A DNA stretch of 64,000 bases from DASYYE01 sp035946955. GTDB taxonomy: Bacteria > Actinomycetota > Actinomycetes > Streptosporangiales > Streptosporangiaceae. The position numbers and the translations under genes are program-made. The notes beneath the pieces are model-generated. The model worked only from the letters and a program-made list of their open reading frames with translations, ran no database searches and was not told the DNA's origin. Positions 1-9,046 of the stretch are shown piece after piece. Location of the stretch: NCBI GenBank assembly GCA_035946955.1, contig DASYYE010000562.1:1-64000 (forward strand). Reading direction: 5' to 3'. Positions within the stretch are counted from its first letter, which is position 1; each line of letters opens with the position of its first letter.

Positions 1-2
1 CC

Positions 3-875
3 AGCTTCTTCTTCATCAAGGTCGCCCTGCATGGCCTGTCACCGGCCGAGGTCGTGCTGGGCCGCCTGGGCGCCGGGGCGGTGACGCTGCTGGCCGTGAC
101 CGTGATGACCCGCCAGCCACTGCCCCGGCAGCCAGTGGTCTGGGCGCATCTGGCGGTGGTGGCGGCGCTGCTGTGTGTGGTGCCGTTCACGCTGTTCGGC
201 TGGGCCGAGGAGCATGTGTCCTCCGGGCTGGCCAGTATCTATAACGCTGCTACCCCGCTGATGACGGTGCTGGTGGCGCTGATCGCGCTGCCTGAAGAGC
301 GGCCTTCCCGCACCAAGACCGCGGGTCTGCTGACCGGGTTCGCCGGGGTGCTGGTTGTGCTGGGGCCGTGGCGTGGGATCGGCGTCAGTGACGGACTAGC
401 GCAGGCTGCCTGCCTGCTGGCGACCTTCTGCTATGGGCTGGCGTTCGTCTACCTGCGCCGGTTTGTGACTCCCTGCCGGCTGCCCGCCCTCAGCGTCGCC
501 ACCGTACAGGTCAGCCTGGGCGCTGTCGTGATGGCGGCGCTGGCGCCGGTGTATCTCGCCGGGACAGCCCGGCTGAGCGTGGCAGTCATCGCCAGCGTCG
601 CGGTGCTGGGCATGGCCGGTACGGGCCTGGCCTACCTGTGGAACACCAACATCGTGGCGGGCTGGGGAGCTACCAACGCCGCGACCGTCACCTACCTGAC
701 GCCGCTGGTCGGTGTCGCGCTGGGCGCGTCAGTACTCGGTGAGGCCATCACCTGGAACGAGCCCGCCGGTGCGCTCATCGTCATCGCCGGTATCGCCCTC
801 AGCCAGGGCAGGCTGCAGCGCAAGCCCCGGGAAGCCGAACCGCACACCCGGCAGGAGTGCGCAAAGCAGATATGA
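3..875 (+). CDS. DMT-superfamily (EamA) permease, 5' end outside window
   Basis: This is an inner-membrane drug/metabolite transporter of the EamA type; the substrate cannot be told. The frame is open from base 3, and the residues before the first in-window start (a GTG at 54) already read like the usual first EamA helix, with FFFIKVALHGLSPAEVV leading into the GRLG segment. The true start therefore lies upstream of the window. About nine hydrophobic segments remain, with the paired repeat pattern of the family (ASIYNAATPLMTVL in repeat one, NAATVTYLTPLVGV in repeat two). The tail is short, basic and ends in AKQI. The gene runs convergently into the MarR fragment on the other strand. The fold assignment is secure. 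Confidence 0.9.
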   Translation, partial: SFFFIKVALHGLSPAEVVLGRLGAGAVTLLAVTVMTRQPLPRQPVVWAHLAVVAALLCVVPFTLFGWAEEHVSSGLASIYNAATPLMTVLVALIALPEERPSRTKTAGLLTGFAGVLVVLGPWRGIGVSDGLAQAACLLATFCYGLAFVYLRRFVTPCRLPALSVATVQVSLGAVVMAALAPVYLAGTARLSVAVIASVAVLGMAGTGLAYLWNTNIVAGWGATNAATVTYLTPLVGVALGASVLGEAITWNEPAGALIVIAGIALSQGRLQRKPREAEPHTRQECAKQI

Positions 876-1085
876 GCTGATCAGATCGTCTCCAAACGCG
901 ACCCGCGCTCCTTCGAGGTCCTGCCCCGCCGCTGGGTCGCCGAGCGATTCGCGCAGCCGCTCCCTGGTCTTGATCCCCAGCGGGGTGAGCACGATTGTCT
1001 TGACGCGCCGGTCGCCGGGAGGGGCTTGCCGCTGGACAAGGCCCTGCTCTTCCAGGCGGTCGACCAGCCAGGTCACCGGACTTCG
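876..1085 (-). pseudogene. MarR-family regulator, C-terminal fragment
   Basis: On the minus strand the frame reads SPVTWLVDRLEEQGLVQR followed by GDRRVKTIVLTPLG. This is the recognition helix and wing of a MarR winged-helix regulator, followed by part of the C-terminal dimer helix. The first half of the protein, including a start codon, is absent. The sequence upstream of base 1085 belongs to an unrelated membrane gene whose stop codon overlaps the fragment. At the other end the frame passes without a stop into the antisense of the permease gene, so the 3' end is lost too. It is a remnant with no sign of being translated alone. The family call rests on the wing motif and is good; the exact junctions are approximate. 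Confidence 0.7.
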
Positions 1086-1438
1086 GTGTACTCGCTGCCC
1101 GGCAACTGCACGACGTGGGTGTAGTCGCTGTCCCCTGGCTCTGCACCGTCGGTGTACTGGCTGCCATCCAGCTGCACGACACGCAAGCTGCGCCCGGAAA
1201 CCAGCGTGCGCAGGTGCCGCATCCCGCTCATGCCCGCGAGCGTGACAGCGACGACGGAGGCCAGGACTGAACCGCCAAACACCGCGAGACCGCCGACAAC
1301 GTGTCCCAGCACCATCATGACCACTCCGGCCAGCAGGGCCAGCGGCGTGGCCGCCACTAGCACCAGCGCCAGCAGCGTCACGCCGATCACGGCCTTGGAC
1401 GACCTGCCCGGCGCCCGCTCCACGTACCAACCGGTCAT
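1073..1438 (-). CDS. Small membrane protein, unknown function
   Basis: A 121-residue protein with two adjoining hydrophobic segments (about residues 16-40 and 45-70) and a polar C-terminal tail. The tail repeats one phrase: VVQLDGSQYT and, some 20 residues later, VVQLPGSEYT. The ATG at 1438 was chosen over a GTG three codons upstream because the purine-rich AGAGGTGAG sits at normal spacing before it. I do not recognise a family. Its 3' end lies directly on the truncated MarR gene, so the terminal repeat may partly be a product of the junction. A palindrome about 60 bases upstream could be the operator. Confidence 0.55.
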   Translation of the reverse strand: MTGWYVERAPGRSSKAVIGVTLLALVLVAATPLALLAGVVMMVLGHVVGGLAVFGGSVLASVVAVTLAGMSGMRHLRTLVSGRSLRVVQLDGSQYTDGAEPGDSDYTHVVQLPGSEYTEVR

Positions 1439-1496
1439 CGCGCTCACCTCTCACGGCCCAGAGCTGTCTAAGTGCCCAGGCCCGCCTCAATAACAC

Positions 1497-1518
1497 GATA
1501 TGACGTGTCTCTCATATC
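1497..1518. promoter_or_regulatory. Inverted repeat, possible operator
   Basis: Perfect 7-base arms GATATGA and TCATATC flank an 8-base spacer. The site lies upstream of the minus-strand membrane gene and is more A+T rich than its surroundings. The size and symmetry suit a MarR- or TetR-type dimer, and a broken MarR gene lies downstream, but the pairing is inference. Confidence 0.35.
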
Positions 1519-1995
1519 AACGTACCCCTCGATCAGAATCATCCCGTGACAGTCGGTGCGCTGGCCGTGGGTGGGCCCGAGCCAGAACCCAGCCCGCCTT
1601 GACCCGTCGGGTTACCAACCGCACGGTCACGCTTCCCGAGCCAGCATGATCGCCATGCGGTAGCTGAGGGTCTGGTCTGTGCACATGACGGCGGCACCTC
1701 AGCCAGGCATACCATAAGCGAAGTTTGCGAGCCAGACGAAGCAGTTCGGGTGAGGTGGAGCTGATGCCTCAAGCCCCAGCACGGCGGGGTATCAGCGAGT
1801 CACCAGATGTTGCCAAGCTCGTCAGGCTGCACCACCGGCGGCGTGGATGGGCCTGGGTAGCGATAGGCAGCGTAGTAGGCCTCGTGGTGTACGCGGAATC
1901 GGCGTAAACCTGTCCGCTAACCTCACCGGGACAGCCCGTCGGCGACCTGGTGCTCGACCTGTAATCCTCACGGGAACCACTGGCACTGGTTACCT
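1519..1995. other. Intergenic stretch with one weak small ORF
   Basis: No recognisable gene was found on either strand. The only candidate is a 47-residue plus-strand ORF at 1764-1907. It has a GGTGGAG ribosome site five bases before its ATG and ends in one hydrophobic segment (WAWVAIGSVVGLVVYAESA). It resembles nothing I know and could be chance. Confidence 0.25.
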
Positions 1996-2352
1996 CTAGC
2001 AAACGTACCTTGGAGCGACAAGGACGTCCGAGGACGCTTCCAGAGCAGCACCAGGCGGCAAGCTGTTGATGCCCAGCTTCTGTATGTTCAGGCTGCTACT
2101 TATAAAAGCAAGAAACTGGCTTTCTGACGCATCAGGCACCAGGAGTACCTCGATGTCTTGCGGTCCAGGCCCAGTGCATATTCGACGCGGCTTGACCTGC
2201 CACCGACCACCCGCCACCGGGAGCCGGTTATACGGGTACCAATTACCTTCAATTCCCGCGCGCACAACAAGCCATAGATCGGAGTCCGGTGGAATGTTAC
2301 CCGCGGTCCTCCTGGCACCGAAACCATTGTTAGCTTCCTTCGTGCCGCTCAT
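1996..2352 (-). pseudogene. Orphan C-terminal domain remnant, beta-rich
   Basis: The 118-residue frame contains NIPPDSDLWLVVRAGIEG, then NWYPYNRLP and a final segment ending LPPGAALEASSDV. This resembles a beta-sandwich domain common at the C-terminus of larger actinobacterial surface or signalling proteins, with its usual pattern of a linker, LWLVVR, WYP and GPG. The homology starts upstream of the only ATG: the codons before it read DPYATISSP, which is how the domain normally begins, and a stop codon lies about 30 codons further up with no start between. The ATG has no ribosome site. I read it as the last domain of a lost gene. The exact family is uncertain. Confidence 0.45.
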
Positions 2353-2630
2353 GGGGGAACTGATCGTTGCATATGGGTCGCGGAAGTGCTTTATCCGACC
2401 GCGTCCATTTATTCCGGCTGTGAGTTACAGACACACCTACATGACGCATCGCCGCTGATGACGGTTTACAGCGAAGACGGCGGATTCAACCAGTATGCGC
2501 GAGGAGCTCGGCGAGCTTTCCGGCCCCTTGCGCGCCTTGACCCGCCCAAGGCCGCCTACCGCCGTACTACTGGTAGCCGCAGTGTGCCCATGTCGTGCAC
2601 GACAACCCGTTCGGCACAGACATTGACGGC

Positions 2631-4545
2631 TCAGGTCCCGCCGAGGCGCAGCGCGTTGATGAATGCCTGGCCGTTGGGGGCACCGATACCGGTCATAGTG
2701 TCGTAGCCGGGCACCGTGACCTGGCCGGTGTAGCCCCTCAAGGATGGGCTCTGGTCGTCGAACACGTTCAGCGAGACCGGCCCGGCGAAGCTGAACACCT
2801 CAGCCCGGTCCAGCGCTGGGCTGGCGTTGGTCAGCGGCAGCGCGTCAAGGAAGGCGCTGGTGCCGGCCAGGCGGTAGAACAGCGGGTCGGTGAAGCCGAA
2901 GGGGGCTGGCTGGCCTTGCTGGGCGTCCGCGATCATCCCTGCCACCAGCGGCGACGCGAGGCTGGTCCCACCGACATCCCCCTGGTGGTACACAGGTCGC
3001 TTGTGCTTCGGGAACGACAGGAACCCGAACATGAACCCGGTGAACGGGTCGGCGTCGGCGCTGATGTCCGGGATGGTGCGCATCGGGCCGGGCTGGCCGA
3101 TGACCGCGCTCATCGCGGCTGGCACCACGCCCTGCTGGTAGGCGGGCTGGGAGAAGATGTGGCTCGGCCCACCGCTGGTGCCGCCGAACGAACCGAACCC
3201 GCCCCAGTGGGTTCCCTTGATGAACGCGGACCCGGTCGACCAGCCGGTCTCGAACACGCGCTGGCCCGTCTTGCCCAGCGCCAGCGACGTGCCCCCGACG
3301 TCGATCGCGTAGGGGTCGGTGGGGAACTCCACGCCGGGGAAGTCGCCGGAGGCGAAGTACATGCCGACCCCCTCGGCCGCCGACCGGACGAAGTAGGCGT
3401 GCGCGACCTCCAGCGTCTGCCCTGGCGCGGACTCCGTCGGAACCCCCCAGGAGTTGGAGGCGATGGAGGCCAGCGGGTGGTCACCGACGCCGTTCAGGAC
3501 GGCGATGTCGGCGTCGAACAGCCCCTGCATGCCCGCGTCACCGTTGTCGCAGCTGTCGCCACCGACGACGACCTGGCTGGCCGATGGGGCCATGGCGTAA
3601 GAGGACTCGACGTCGAGCTGTTCTTCGATGTTGAAGTTGCCACACTGGCTGCCGCGGCCGAGCGAGACCTCCTCGTAGCGCTGCAGCGACGGCGCGGGCA
3701 GGCCCATGGCCTTCGCGTAGTCGGACAGGGTGAGGAACATGTCCGGGATCAGGCCGAGTTCCACCAGCGCCACCGTCTGGCCCTTGCCGGTGCTGGCGGT
3801 GCTCATGCCGTAGGCGCCCCGTAGCTGGGCCGCCGTGTACCCACAGCCGGCCGTGTAGAACGTGGTGATGCCGAACTTCTTCGGCAGGCCGGAAACGGAA
3901 TGCTGCCCGAAGTAGTGCGAGCACGGGGCGGTGGTGGCCTGGGCAGGAAGCTGCACTGGCCGCGCGGTAGCCGCTGTGTTGTCCAGGCCGGTGACGCCGA
4001 GCACGTCGCGTGCCACGGAACCGGGCAAGGTTACGGGACGGTCATTGGCGTACAGCGGGTACGCGCCTGCATTGGCCTGCGCCGATGACTGGTAGAGCTT
4101 CAGCGTGACGTGCAGTGCCTTGTCGATGGTCGCCACTGCCGCGGTAGCCCGGACGTAGTCGCGCCCGGCATCGGCCCGAACATCGGCGAACCCCTGGCCG
4201 CGCAGCCACGACTCGACCACGCCCACCTGGGCGCTGGTGGGGCCGAACCGCGCGGTGTAGGCGGCTGGGCTGAGGTAATGGCGGAACGCCGGGGTCCCGG
4301 GAGTGCTGGCTGCCTGGGCGTAGCGCTGTGCAGCCGGCAGGTCGGGCCTCAGCCACAGCTGGACCGATAGCCGGGTGCCGGCCGGAGGTTCCCGATGGCC
4401 CGGGCGGTGTTCACGAAAGCCGGGCTGCTGCCAGCCAGCACCACTCCGCTGGGCCCCGCGCCGCCGCTGCGGCAGTGCCCACCCCAGCCGTCATGGCCAC
4501 GATGGTCGCGGCGACCGCCGCGGTGAACGGAGTGAACCTCGACAT
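2631..4545 (-). pseudogene. Sedolisin (S53) serine-carboxyl protease, frameshifted prodomain
   Basis: This is a secreted acid protease of the pro-kumamolisin/sedolisin family. The uninterrupted C-terminal frame (start of ORF 4226) carries the catalytic set: EEQLD with Glu201 and Asp205, SNSWG near 257-261, and GGTSLASP with nucleophile Ser422, numbered from that ORF. A clear signal peptide begins at the ATG at 4545 after GGAGGAG (MSRFTPFTAAVAATIVAM, then an Ala-rich cleavage region) but in another frame. The prodomain between is spread over three frames: residues such as GVVLAGSSPAFVNTAR in the second and TRLSVQLWLRPDLPAAQ in the third. Two single-base losses, near 4451-4460 (a GGGGCCC run) and near 4379-4384, are needed to join them. 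Repaired, the protein would be about 638 residues, normal for the family. As written it cannot be secreted, so it is either a recent pseudogene or a sequence error. Confidence 0.85.
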
Positions 4546-4858
4546 GCTCTCCTCCTAAGCGGCCGTCTCCGCATCCGCCGGGTCAGCCTAAGGCACTTTT
4601 TATAGGTGTTTTTCGTGACTTCACGCACTCAACGGCAAGACCTGGACAGGCCATTACTCTTTTGGCCCCCACCAGCGCCGCACGCGGTGCTCGTGTAACG
4701 AGCAGTGCATGTTGGCAGCCTGCACGGTCGGATTGGCGACAGCCGGTTCCCTCTCGACTGTCCATTTCATCTTCATCGCGAAGGAGCGCATCGCCATGGC
4801 TCTTTTGGGTACTACGCGTGCCCGCCGTGGAAGAACCCACTATCTCTCGGAGGCCCGG
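4546..4858. other. Intergenic region with A+T-rich promoter-like patch
   Basis: No gene is supported here. The minus strand has TATAAA at 4604-4599 inside an unusually A+T-rich patch (4597-4614), a plausible promoter for the protease gene that starts at 4545. The rest looks like decayed or spacer DNA. Confidence 0.35.
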
Positions 4859-6826
4859 TCAGCGCGCCCGTGGCCCGGGCCAGCGCCAGGGGGCGATCCC
4901 TCCGGCTGGCCGATCGGCCTGGCTATCGGCGAGCGCTGCCACGCGCCGATCTTCCTCGACCGTGGGGGCCATGGTCCGGTCATACGTAGGTGGCTGCGGG
5001 GCGGTGTACTGGTTGCGCCAGATGAGCCGGTGTACCGGGATGAGCTGGGGGATATCACGCAGGCCCGGGATGAATGGAACGAGCAGCAGCAGCGTCACAG
5101 CGAGTCCGGTCAGCGCGATCGCGATCAGGTCGACATTGGCCGAGGCAGAGAAGTGCGGAACCTGGTACCACAGCGTGTACAACCACAGCCAGGGCTGGCC
5201 CGGGTAGCTGCCGGTCTCGTTCATGATGCCCCACTGGGCGCCGGTGAGGTGCAGCGCCCTGGCCCGGGCTGTGAAGTAGGCCCCGTCTCCGATGAATAGC
5301 AGCGGCTTGGTGAAGTTGGCGCCGTAGAAGGGTTGCTGGGCGATCAGGCTGGCGTCCAGCGCCCCGCTGCGGGCGAGGGTGAGCTCGGTGGCCAGCATGA
5401 CCGGGACCGGCCCATCACTGGCCGCGGGCAGGACCGGTGTCCCGTTGACGAATGTCACCTTGGTGACGGCGTGCGCGTATACGTTGGCCCAGGCCAGCCG
5501 TTGGGCAGGGCTGGCGGCGCGGTAGCTGGACACCGCCGTGGCCAGCCGGGGGTCCGAGACAGCGGCCTTGGCTAGTGGCGCAAGGACGAAGTCCTGAGCC
5601 GCGCTGACCGGCTGCGTCACCCCCGGCCAGGTTTGCGGCGAGACCAGCAGGCGCTGCACGCTGCCGGTGCCATGGTTATACGGCGAACCGTAGAGCGCAG
5701 TCTTGCTCGTGCCGTTGAGTTCGCTGGCGGCGGTGGCGAGGAAGTCAGCCGGTGCCAGTTTCGCCCAGGTGGCGATCGTGACCGGCGGCACGTCCGGTGA
5801 GGAGAGCAGCCCGGCCAGGCCCAGCGTCAACGCCAGGACGACCACCGCAGCGATCGTGCCCTCCTTCAGGATGTCGTAGCGCCGGGTCGGGCCGCGCCAC
5901 GGAGCGGCGTCGGCTGCGGCTGCCGCCCGCCGGGCCGCCCGGTCTCGCCAGCCTGCGCGCCGTGCGGGCAGCGGGTGACTGACGCCCCTGACCCGCACCA
6001 GCAGTATGTGCGCGCCGACGCAGGCGACCAGGACGACCGGGATCAGGACCACGTGCCACAGCAGCATCTGCCCCGTGCTCATCGCGTTGAAGAAGGCGCC
6101 GGCCCCGGCCGAGTTGAAGGCATCCTTGGCATTACTGGAGATCCACTGCGAGTCGAAGTTCTGCTGGGACAGGTAGCCGGTGAAGCACTCCACGATCGAG
6201 GCCTGGAACGCCACCGCACCGGTGATCCACGTCAGTGCCCGACGGCCGCGCCAGGCGGCCATCCAGAACTTGCCCCACAGGTGGATCACCAGGAACGCCA
6301 TGAACAGCTCGACGCTCCACAGGTGCAGGCTATTGAAGAAGTGCCCAACCGGATTCGTATGCCACCAGTCCGCCCCGCCCAGCGCAATCGCGAACCCCGA
6401 CACCACCGCCGCGCCCAGCGCTGCCAGTGTCGCGACGCCGAACACATAGATCCACGAGGCGACGTAGGCGGGCTGCCGGTCGGGCAGCAGTTTGTCGGGC
6501 GGCAGCAGCCGGAACACACCGCGCCGTGCTCGGGCCGTCCACATCCTGGCATCCTCCCCCCCAACTGCTGCCTGCCTGTTGAGGCTGCGGACAGGTGCAA
6601 CAGGGTCGGCTGCTTCGTCGGGAACGGTCCCGGCCGGATCGGCTGGCTGAGGGCTCCGGTCCTTCGGGAACGGCAGCAACAGCGCCGCGCCAAAGATGAC
6701 CACCATCACCGCGATGAGCGCCAGGTTGGCGACCGATACTGTGAATATCGACCAGTGCACATAGGTTCCGGGCTGGTTGAGGTCGATCGCCGCCGTTCCA
6801 CGGGCGGCCAGCACAGCCGTATCCAT
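4859..6826 (-). CDS. Cytochrome b (bc-type, N-terminal domain) membrane protein
   Basis: A 655-residue di-haem cytochrome b-like protein of the cell membrane. The four haem ligands are visible as His168 and His182 (13 residues between) and His258 and His273 (14 between), the b6-like spacing. An extra membrane helix (about 27-52) and a charged linker precede the cytochrome core (about 120-285). After the core come further helices, a long polar segment (about 360-580) and a last helix (about 585-605). The ATG at 6826 follows AAGGAG at good spacing, so an in-frame start 50 codons upstream was rejected. No Rieske, cytochrome c or oxidase gene is next to it, so its electron partners are unknown. 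It lacks the compact C-terminal cytochrome b domain expected in QcrB. Function beyond a haem b redox membrane protein is inference. Confidence 0.8.
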   Translation of the reverse strand: MDTAVLAARGTAAIDLNQPGTYVHWSIFTVSVANLALIAVMVVIFGAALLLPFPKDRSPQPADPAGTVPDEAADPVAPVRSLNRQAAVGGEDARMWTARARRGVFRLLPPDKLLPDRQPAYVASWIYVFGVATLAALGAAVVSGFAIALGGADWWHTNPVGHFFNSLHLWSVELFMAFLVIHLWGKFWMAAWRGRRALTWITGAVAFQASIVECFTGYLSQQNFDSQWISSNAKDAFNSAGAGAFFNAMSTGQMLLWHVVLIPVVLVACVGAHILLVRVRGVSHPLPARRAGWRDRAARRAAAAADAAPWRGPTRRYDILKEGTIAAVVVLALTLGLAGLLSSPDVPPVTIATWAKLAPADFLATAASELNGTSKTALYGSPYNHGTGSVQRLLVSPQTWPGVTQPVSAAQDFVLAPLAKAAVSDPRLATAVSSYRAASPAQRLAWANVYAHAVTKVTFVNGTPVLPAASDGPVPVMLATELTLARSGALDASLIAQQPFYGANFTKPLLFIGDGAYFTARARALHLTGAQWGIMNETGSYPGQPWLWLYTLWYQVPHFSASANVDLIAIALTGLAVTLLLLVPFIPGLRDIPQLIPVHRLIWRNQYTAPQPPTYDRTMAPTVEEDRRVAALADSQADRPAGGIAPWRWPGPRAR

Positions 6827-7392
6827 TTCGTGCTCCTTATCCGTTTTCTGGAGTTGGAACTCTTCGATGTGAGGCCCCGTGCTGGGTTGCACACCTAGGG
6901 CGGCAGGCAGGGACAGGCCTGGCGCTAATGCACCGGTAATGCTGAACGTGCCACCGTTAGCAGCAGGTGAGCACACAATTGAATGGTCTCTCTCACCGCG
7001 ATACCCCTCCGGTCGGGCCTGCCTGCACGTACCGAAATGGGCTGGCCTGCGGTGAGGGCAACCGGCCGCCAGCGGGGAAATCCCCGCTCATTTAAACGGG
7101 GCCGAGGCGACAACGGTTCACATCCCGCTGAGGATGACGAATCCAATCCGGCCATCAGGTGCAGTGGCCTACTACAAAGGCGGCAATTGTCCCGATATAA
7201 GCGATCCGGCGAAGATACCGTGGCTGACGGCAGCTGGTAACGGGACGTTCCGTTCCTGGCGGCAAAAAGGATTCCCTGAGTTCACTTCACCGGTCCGGGG
7301 CAGTCCATTAAATCCTGTTTTGTCGTCACTAGGTCGCATTATCGGCCGCCGCTGGTGGAGCGGTGTGGTGCTGTCAGCTACGGTGATAGACC
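6827..7392. other. Long intergenic region containing a perfect palindrome
   Basis: I see no convincing gene in this stretch. It holds an 18-base palindrome at 7072-7089 (arms AGCGGGGA and TCCCCGCT around AA), which could be an operator or a small hairpin, followed by an A+T-rich tract (ATTTAAA). Confidence 0.3.
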
Positions 7393-7623
7393 GTGCGGGT
7401 CGTGCCGTGGCGGCCGGGAGTATCGGCGGGGGCTGTTGCCGTGCTGCTGGCCTTAGTGGCCTGGTTCGGCGTGGAGCTGGTCACTGGTGATGGACTGGCG
7501 GGCCTGGCGGAACGCATTTTCGGCGCGGCGCAGGCGCTGTGGCTGCTCGCGGTGGTCGCGTCGTGCCGTCACGCCGCCAGGAAAGGCACGAGGCCGAGCC
7601 CGAACCGGTATGGCGCAAGGTAG
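7393..7623 (+). CDS. Small two-helix membrane protein, unknown function
   Basis: A 76-residue protein starting at GTG. It has two hydrophobic segments (SAGAVAVLLALVAWFGVELV and GAAQALWLLAVVASC) separated by a short acidic loop, and a basic tail. The layout resembles small actinobacterial membrane proteins of unknown role. There is no strong ribosome site, so the start is uncertain. It lies between the cytochrome b gene and a broken NHL gene and has no operon partner. Confidence 0.45.
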   Translation: MRVVPWRPGVSAGAVAVLLALVAWFGVELVTGDGLAGLAERIFGAAQALWLLAVVASCRHAARKGTRPSPNRYGAR

Positions 7624-7668
7624 CGGCCCGCTCCCCGGGCCGACCTCCTCGAACTGCTGGGCTGCCGG

Positions 7669-7977
7669 TCAGCCGGACACTTGCCGGACCCGGCCGTCGA
7701 AAACGTCGGCGATCAGCAGGTCGCCCGCAGCGCCGGTACCGACCCCGAACGGCTCGTCGAGTCCGGCCTTCGTGGCCGCCTGCCCGTCCCCGGAGAAGCC
7801 GGGCATGCCGTTCCCGGCCACCGTGTAGATGTCCCCCGCGGTCACCGGCACGCCGTAGAACGTCCCAGTGACGGCCACCACGAGCCGGACCCGGTTGTTC
7901 CCCATGTCGAATTGCATCGAGCCGAAGTTGGTGTCGGCGACGGCCACGTCAACGGGGTCGCTCAGTGCCGCTGATCA
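7669..7977 (-). pseudogene. NHL-repeat protein, terminal fragment
   Basis: The frame reads SDPVDVAVADTNFG, then NNRVRLVVA, VAGNGMPGFSGDGQAA and finally LLIADVFDGRVRQVSG before a stop. These are the diagnostic phrases of NHL beta-propeller blades (a repeated ADxxNxRVR with AGNGxxGFSGDG between). Only about two blades remain. Upstream the frame is closed by a stop next to the end of the hydrolase gene, and there is no signal peptide or credible start. It is the tail of a larger secreted propeller protein. Confidence 0.7.
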
Positions 7978-7987
7978 CATCAGGCCA

Positions 7988-8854
7988 TCAGTTGGTGAGG
8001 ATGTTGCGCAAGGTGGCGGCGAAGGCGTCCGGTTCGCCCATGCCGCCGTATTCGCCGCCGAGGAATCCGTCGTGGCCGCCCGGGAAGGTGACGGGTTCGG
8101 TCCCGAGCCGTTCGGCCACGGCGATACCCGCGCGGCCGGCCATCATGTTGGCCGATTGCGCTCCGACGCCGACGACGATGCGGGTCGGTGCCGCGCGGAG
8201 CGCGCCGAAATCGTGGTGGTAGCCGGGGGTTGACGGCATGTTCAGCCCGAGGAGCGGGTCGTCCCGGGACCCGTCGTCCTCAGACGGCAACCCGAAACTG
8301 GCGGGGTCTGGACCGGGCTGGCCGGCGAAACCGGCCGGGATCGGGCCTTCGTAGCTGACGAGCGCGATGAATTTGGCCATCGCCGGGCCAAACCCCTCGC
8401 GCTGGTAGGTCTCATGGATGCCCTCGAGCGCGGCCAGTACCGCCCCGCGGTCCGGCAGCTCCTGGGCGGCTGGCGGCTCGTGCGCCACCAGGGTGCGGAC
8501 CTGCCCGGGGTGACTGGCCACCAGCGCCAGCGCGTTGACGGCGCCGCCGCTGCTGGCGAAGATGTCCACCGGCCCGGTGTCCAGCGCCAAGATCAGCCGG
8601 TGCAGGTCGTCCGCGTGCTCCTCGGTCGTGGACTTCAAAGCGCCATCGGTACGCTTGCTGCGCTCCGCCCCCCGGGGGTCATAAGTCACCACCGTACGGT
8701 CGGTGAAATGCCCCGCCAGGGTGCCGAACCCCGTGGCGCCCATTGGCGACCCCAAGAGCAGCAGGACCGGCTGAGCACTGCCATCGTTGCGCCGGACGTC
8801 GTAGTGGAGCACTGCACCCGGCACGTCCAGGGTGTGAGTCTCCGGCTCGGTCAT
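7988..8854 (-). CDS. Alpha/beta hydrolase
   Basis: A 288-residue cytosolic alpha/beta-hydrolase. Strand 3 and the oxyanion region read LLLLGSPMGATGF; the nucleophile elbow is FASSGGAVN, with Ser in an A-x-S-x-G rather than the usual G-x-S-x-G setting; the catalytic His lies in FPGGHDGFLG near the C-terminus. There is no signal peptide. The ATG follows GGAGGAGGG, so the start is secure. The family includes esterases, lactonases and haloperoxidase-like enzymes; the substrate cannot be read from sequence. It stands alone, with a broken NHL gene behind it. Confidence 0.85.
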   Translation of the reverse strand: MTEPETHTLDVPGAVLHYDVRRNDGSAQPVLLLLGSPMGATGFGTLAGHFTDRTVVTYDPRGAERSKRTDGALKSTTEEHADDLHRLILALDTGPVDIFASSGGAVNALALVASHPGQVRTLVAHEPPAAQELPDRGAVLAALEGIHETYQREGFGPAMAKFIALVSYEGPIPAGFAGQPGPDPASFGLPSEDDGSRDDPLLGLNMPSTPGYHHDFGALRAAPTRIVVGVGAQSANMMAGRAGIAVAERLGTEPVTFPGGHDGFLGGEYGGMGEPDAFAATLRNILTN

Positions 8855-9033
8855 AACGGCCCTCCTCCACAGTCAGCCCACCACCATCGGGGTACCCCAT
8901 GGCCCCGGCATAGCACACCGCGCGCAACAATTCCCGACCACTCAGCCCGCAACCGCCCGCAACAGGTGGCAGCCCCCACTAATAAAGATCGTTAGTACCC
9001 GCCGTGGGACAGTTCGCGCGCCAGGATGCTGGG

Positions 9034-9039
9034 CACAAT
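9034..9039 (+). promoter_or_regulatory. -10 box of a leaderless VOC gene
   Basis: CACAAT lies seven bases before the GTG at 9047. The spacing matches the leaderless genes elsewhere in this window, although the hexamer is a weak match to TAnnnT. Confidence 0.3.
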
Positions 9040-9046
9040 CACCAAG

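Noticed and set aside
2595..3824. A 409-codon open frame on the plus strand opposite the protease gene
   Set aside because: Its product has a biased composition rich in Arg, Gly and Val with no motif, and the other strand carries a clear catalytic S53 domain. It is a shadow caused by high G+C third positions.
9026..9046. The ATG at 9026 as the start of the first VOC gene
   Set aside because: The extra seven residues do not belong to the fold and there is no ribosome site, while the GTG at 9047 has a -10 box in front of it.
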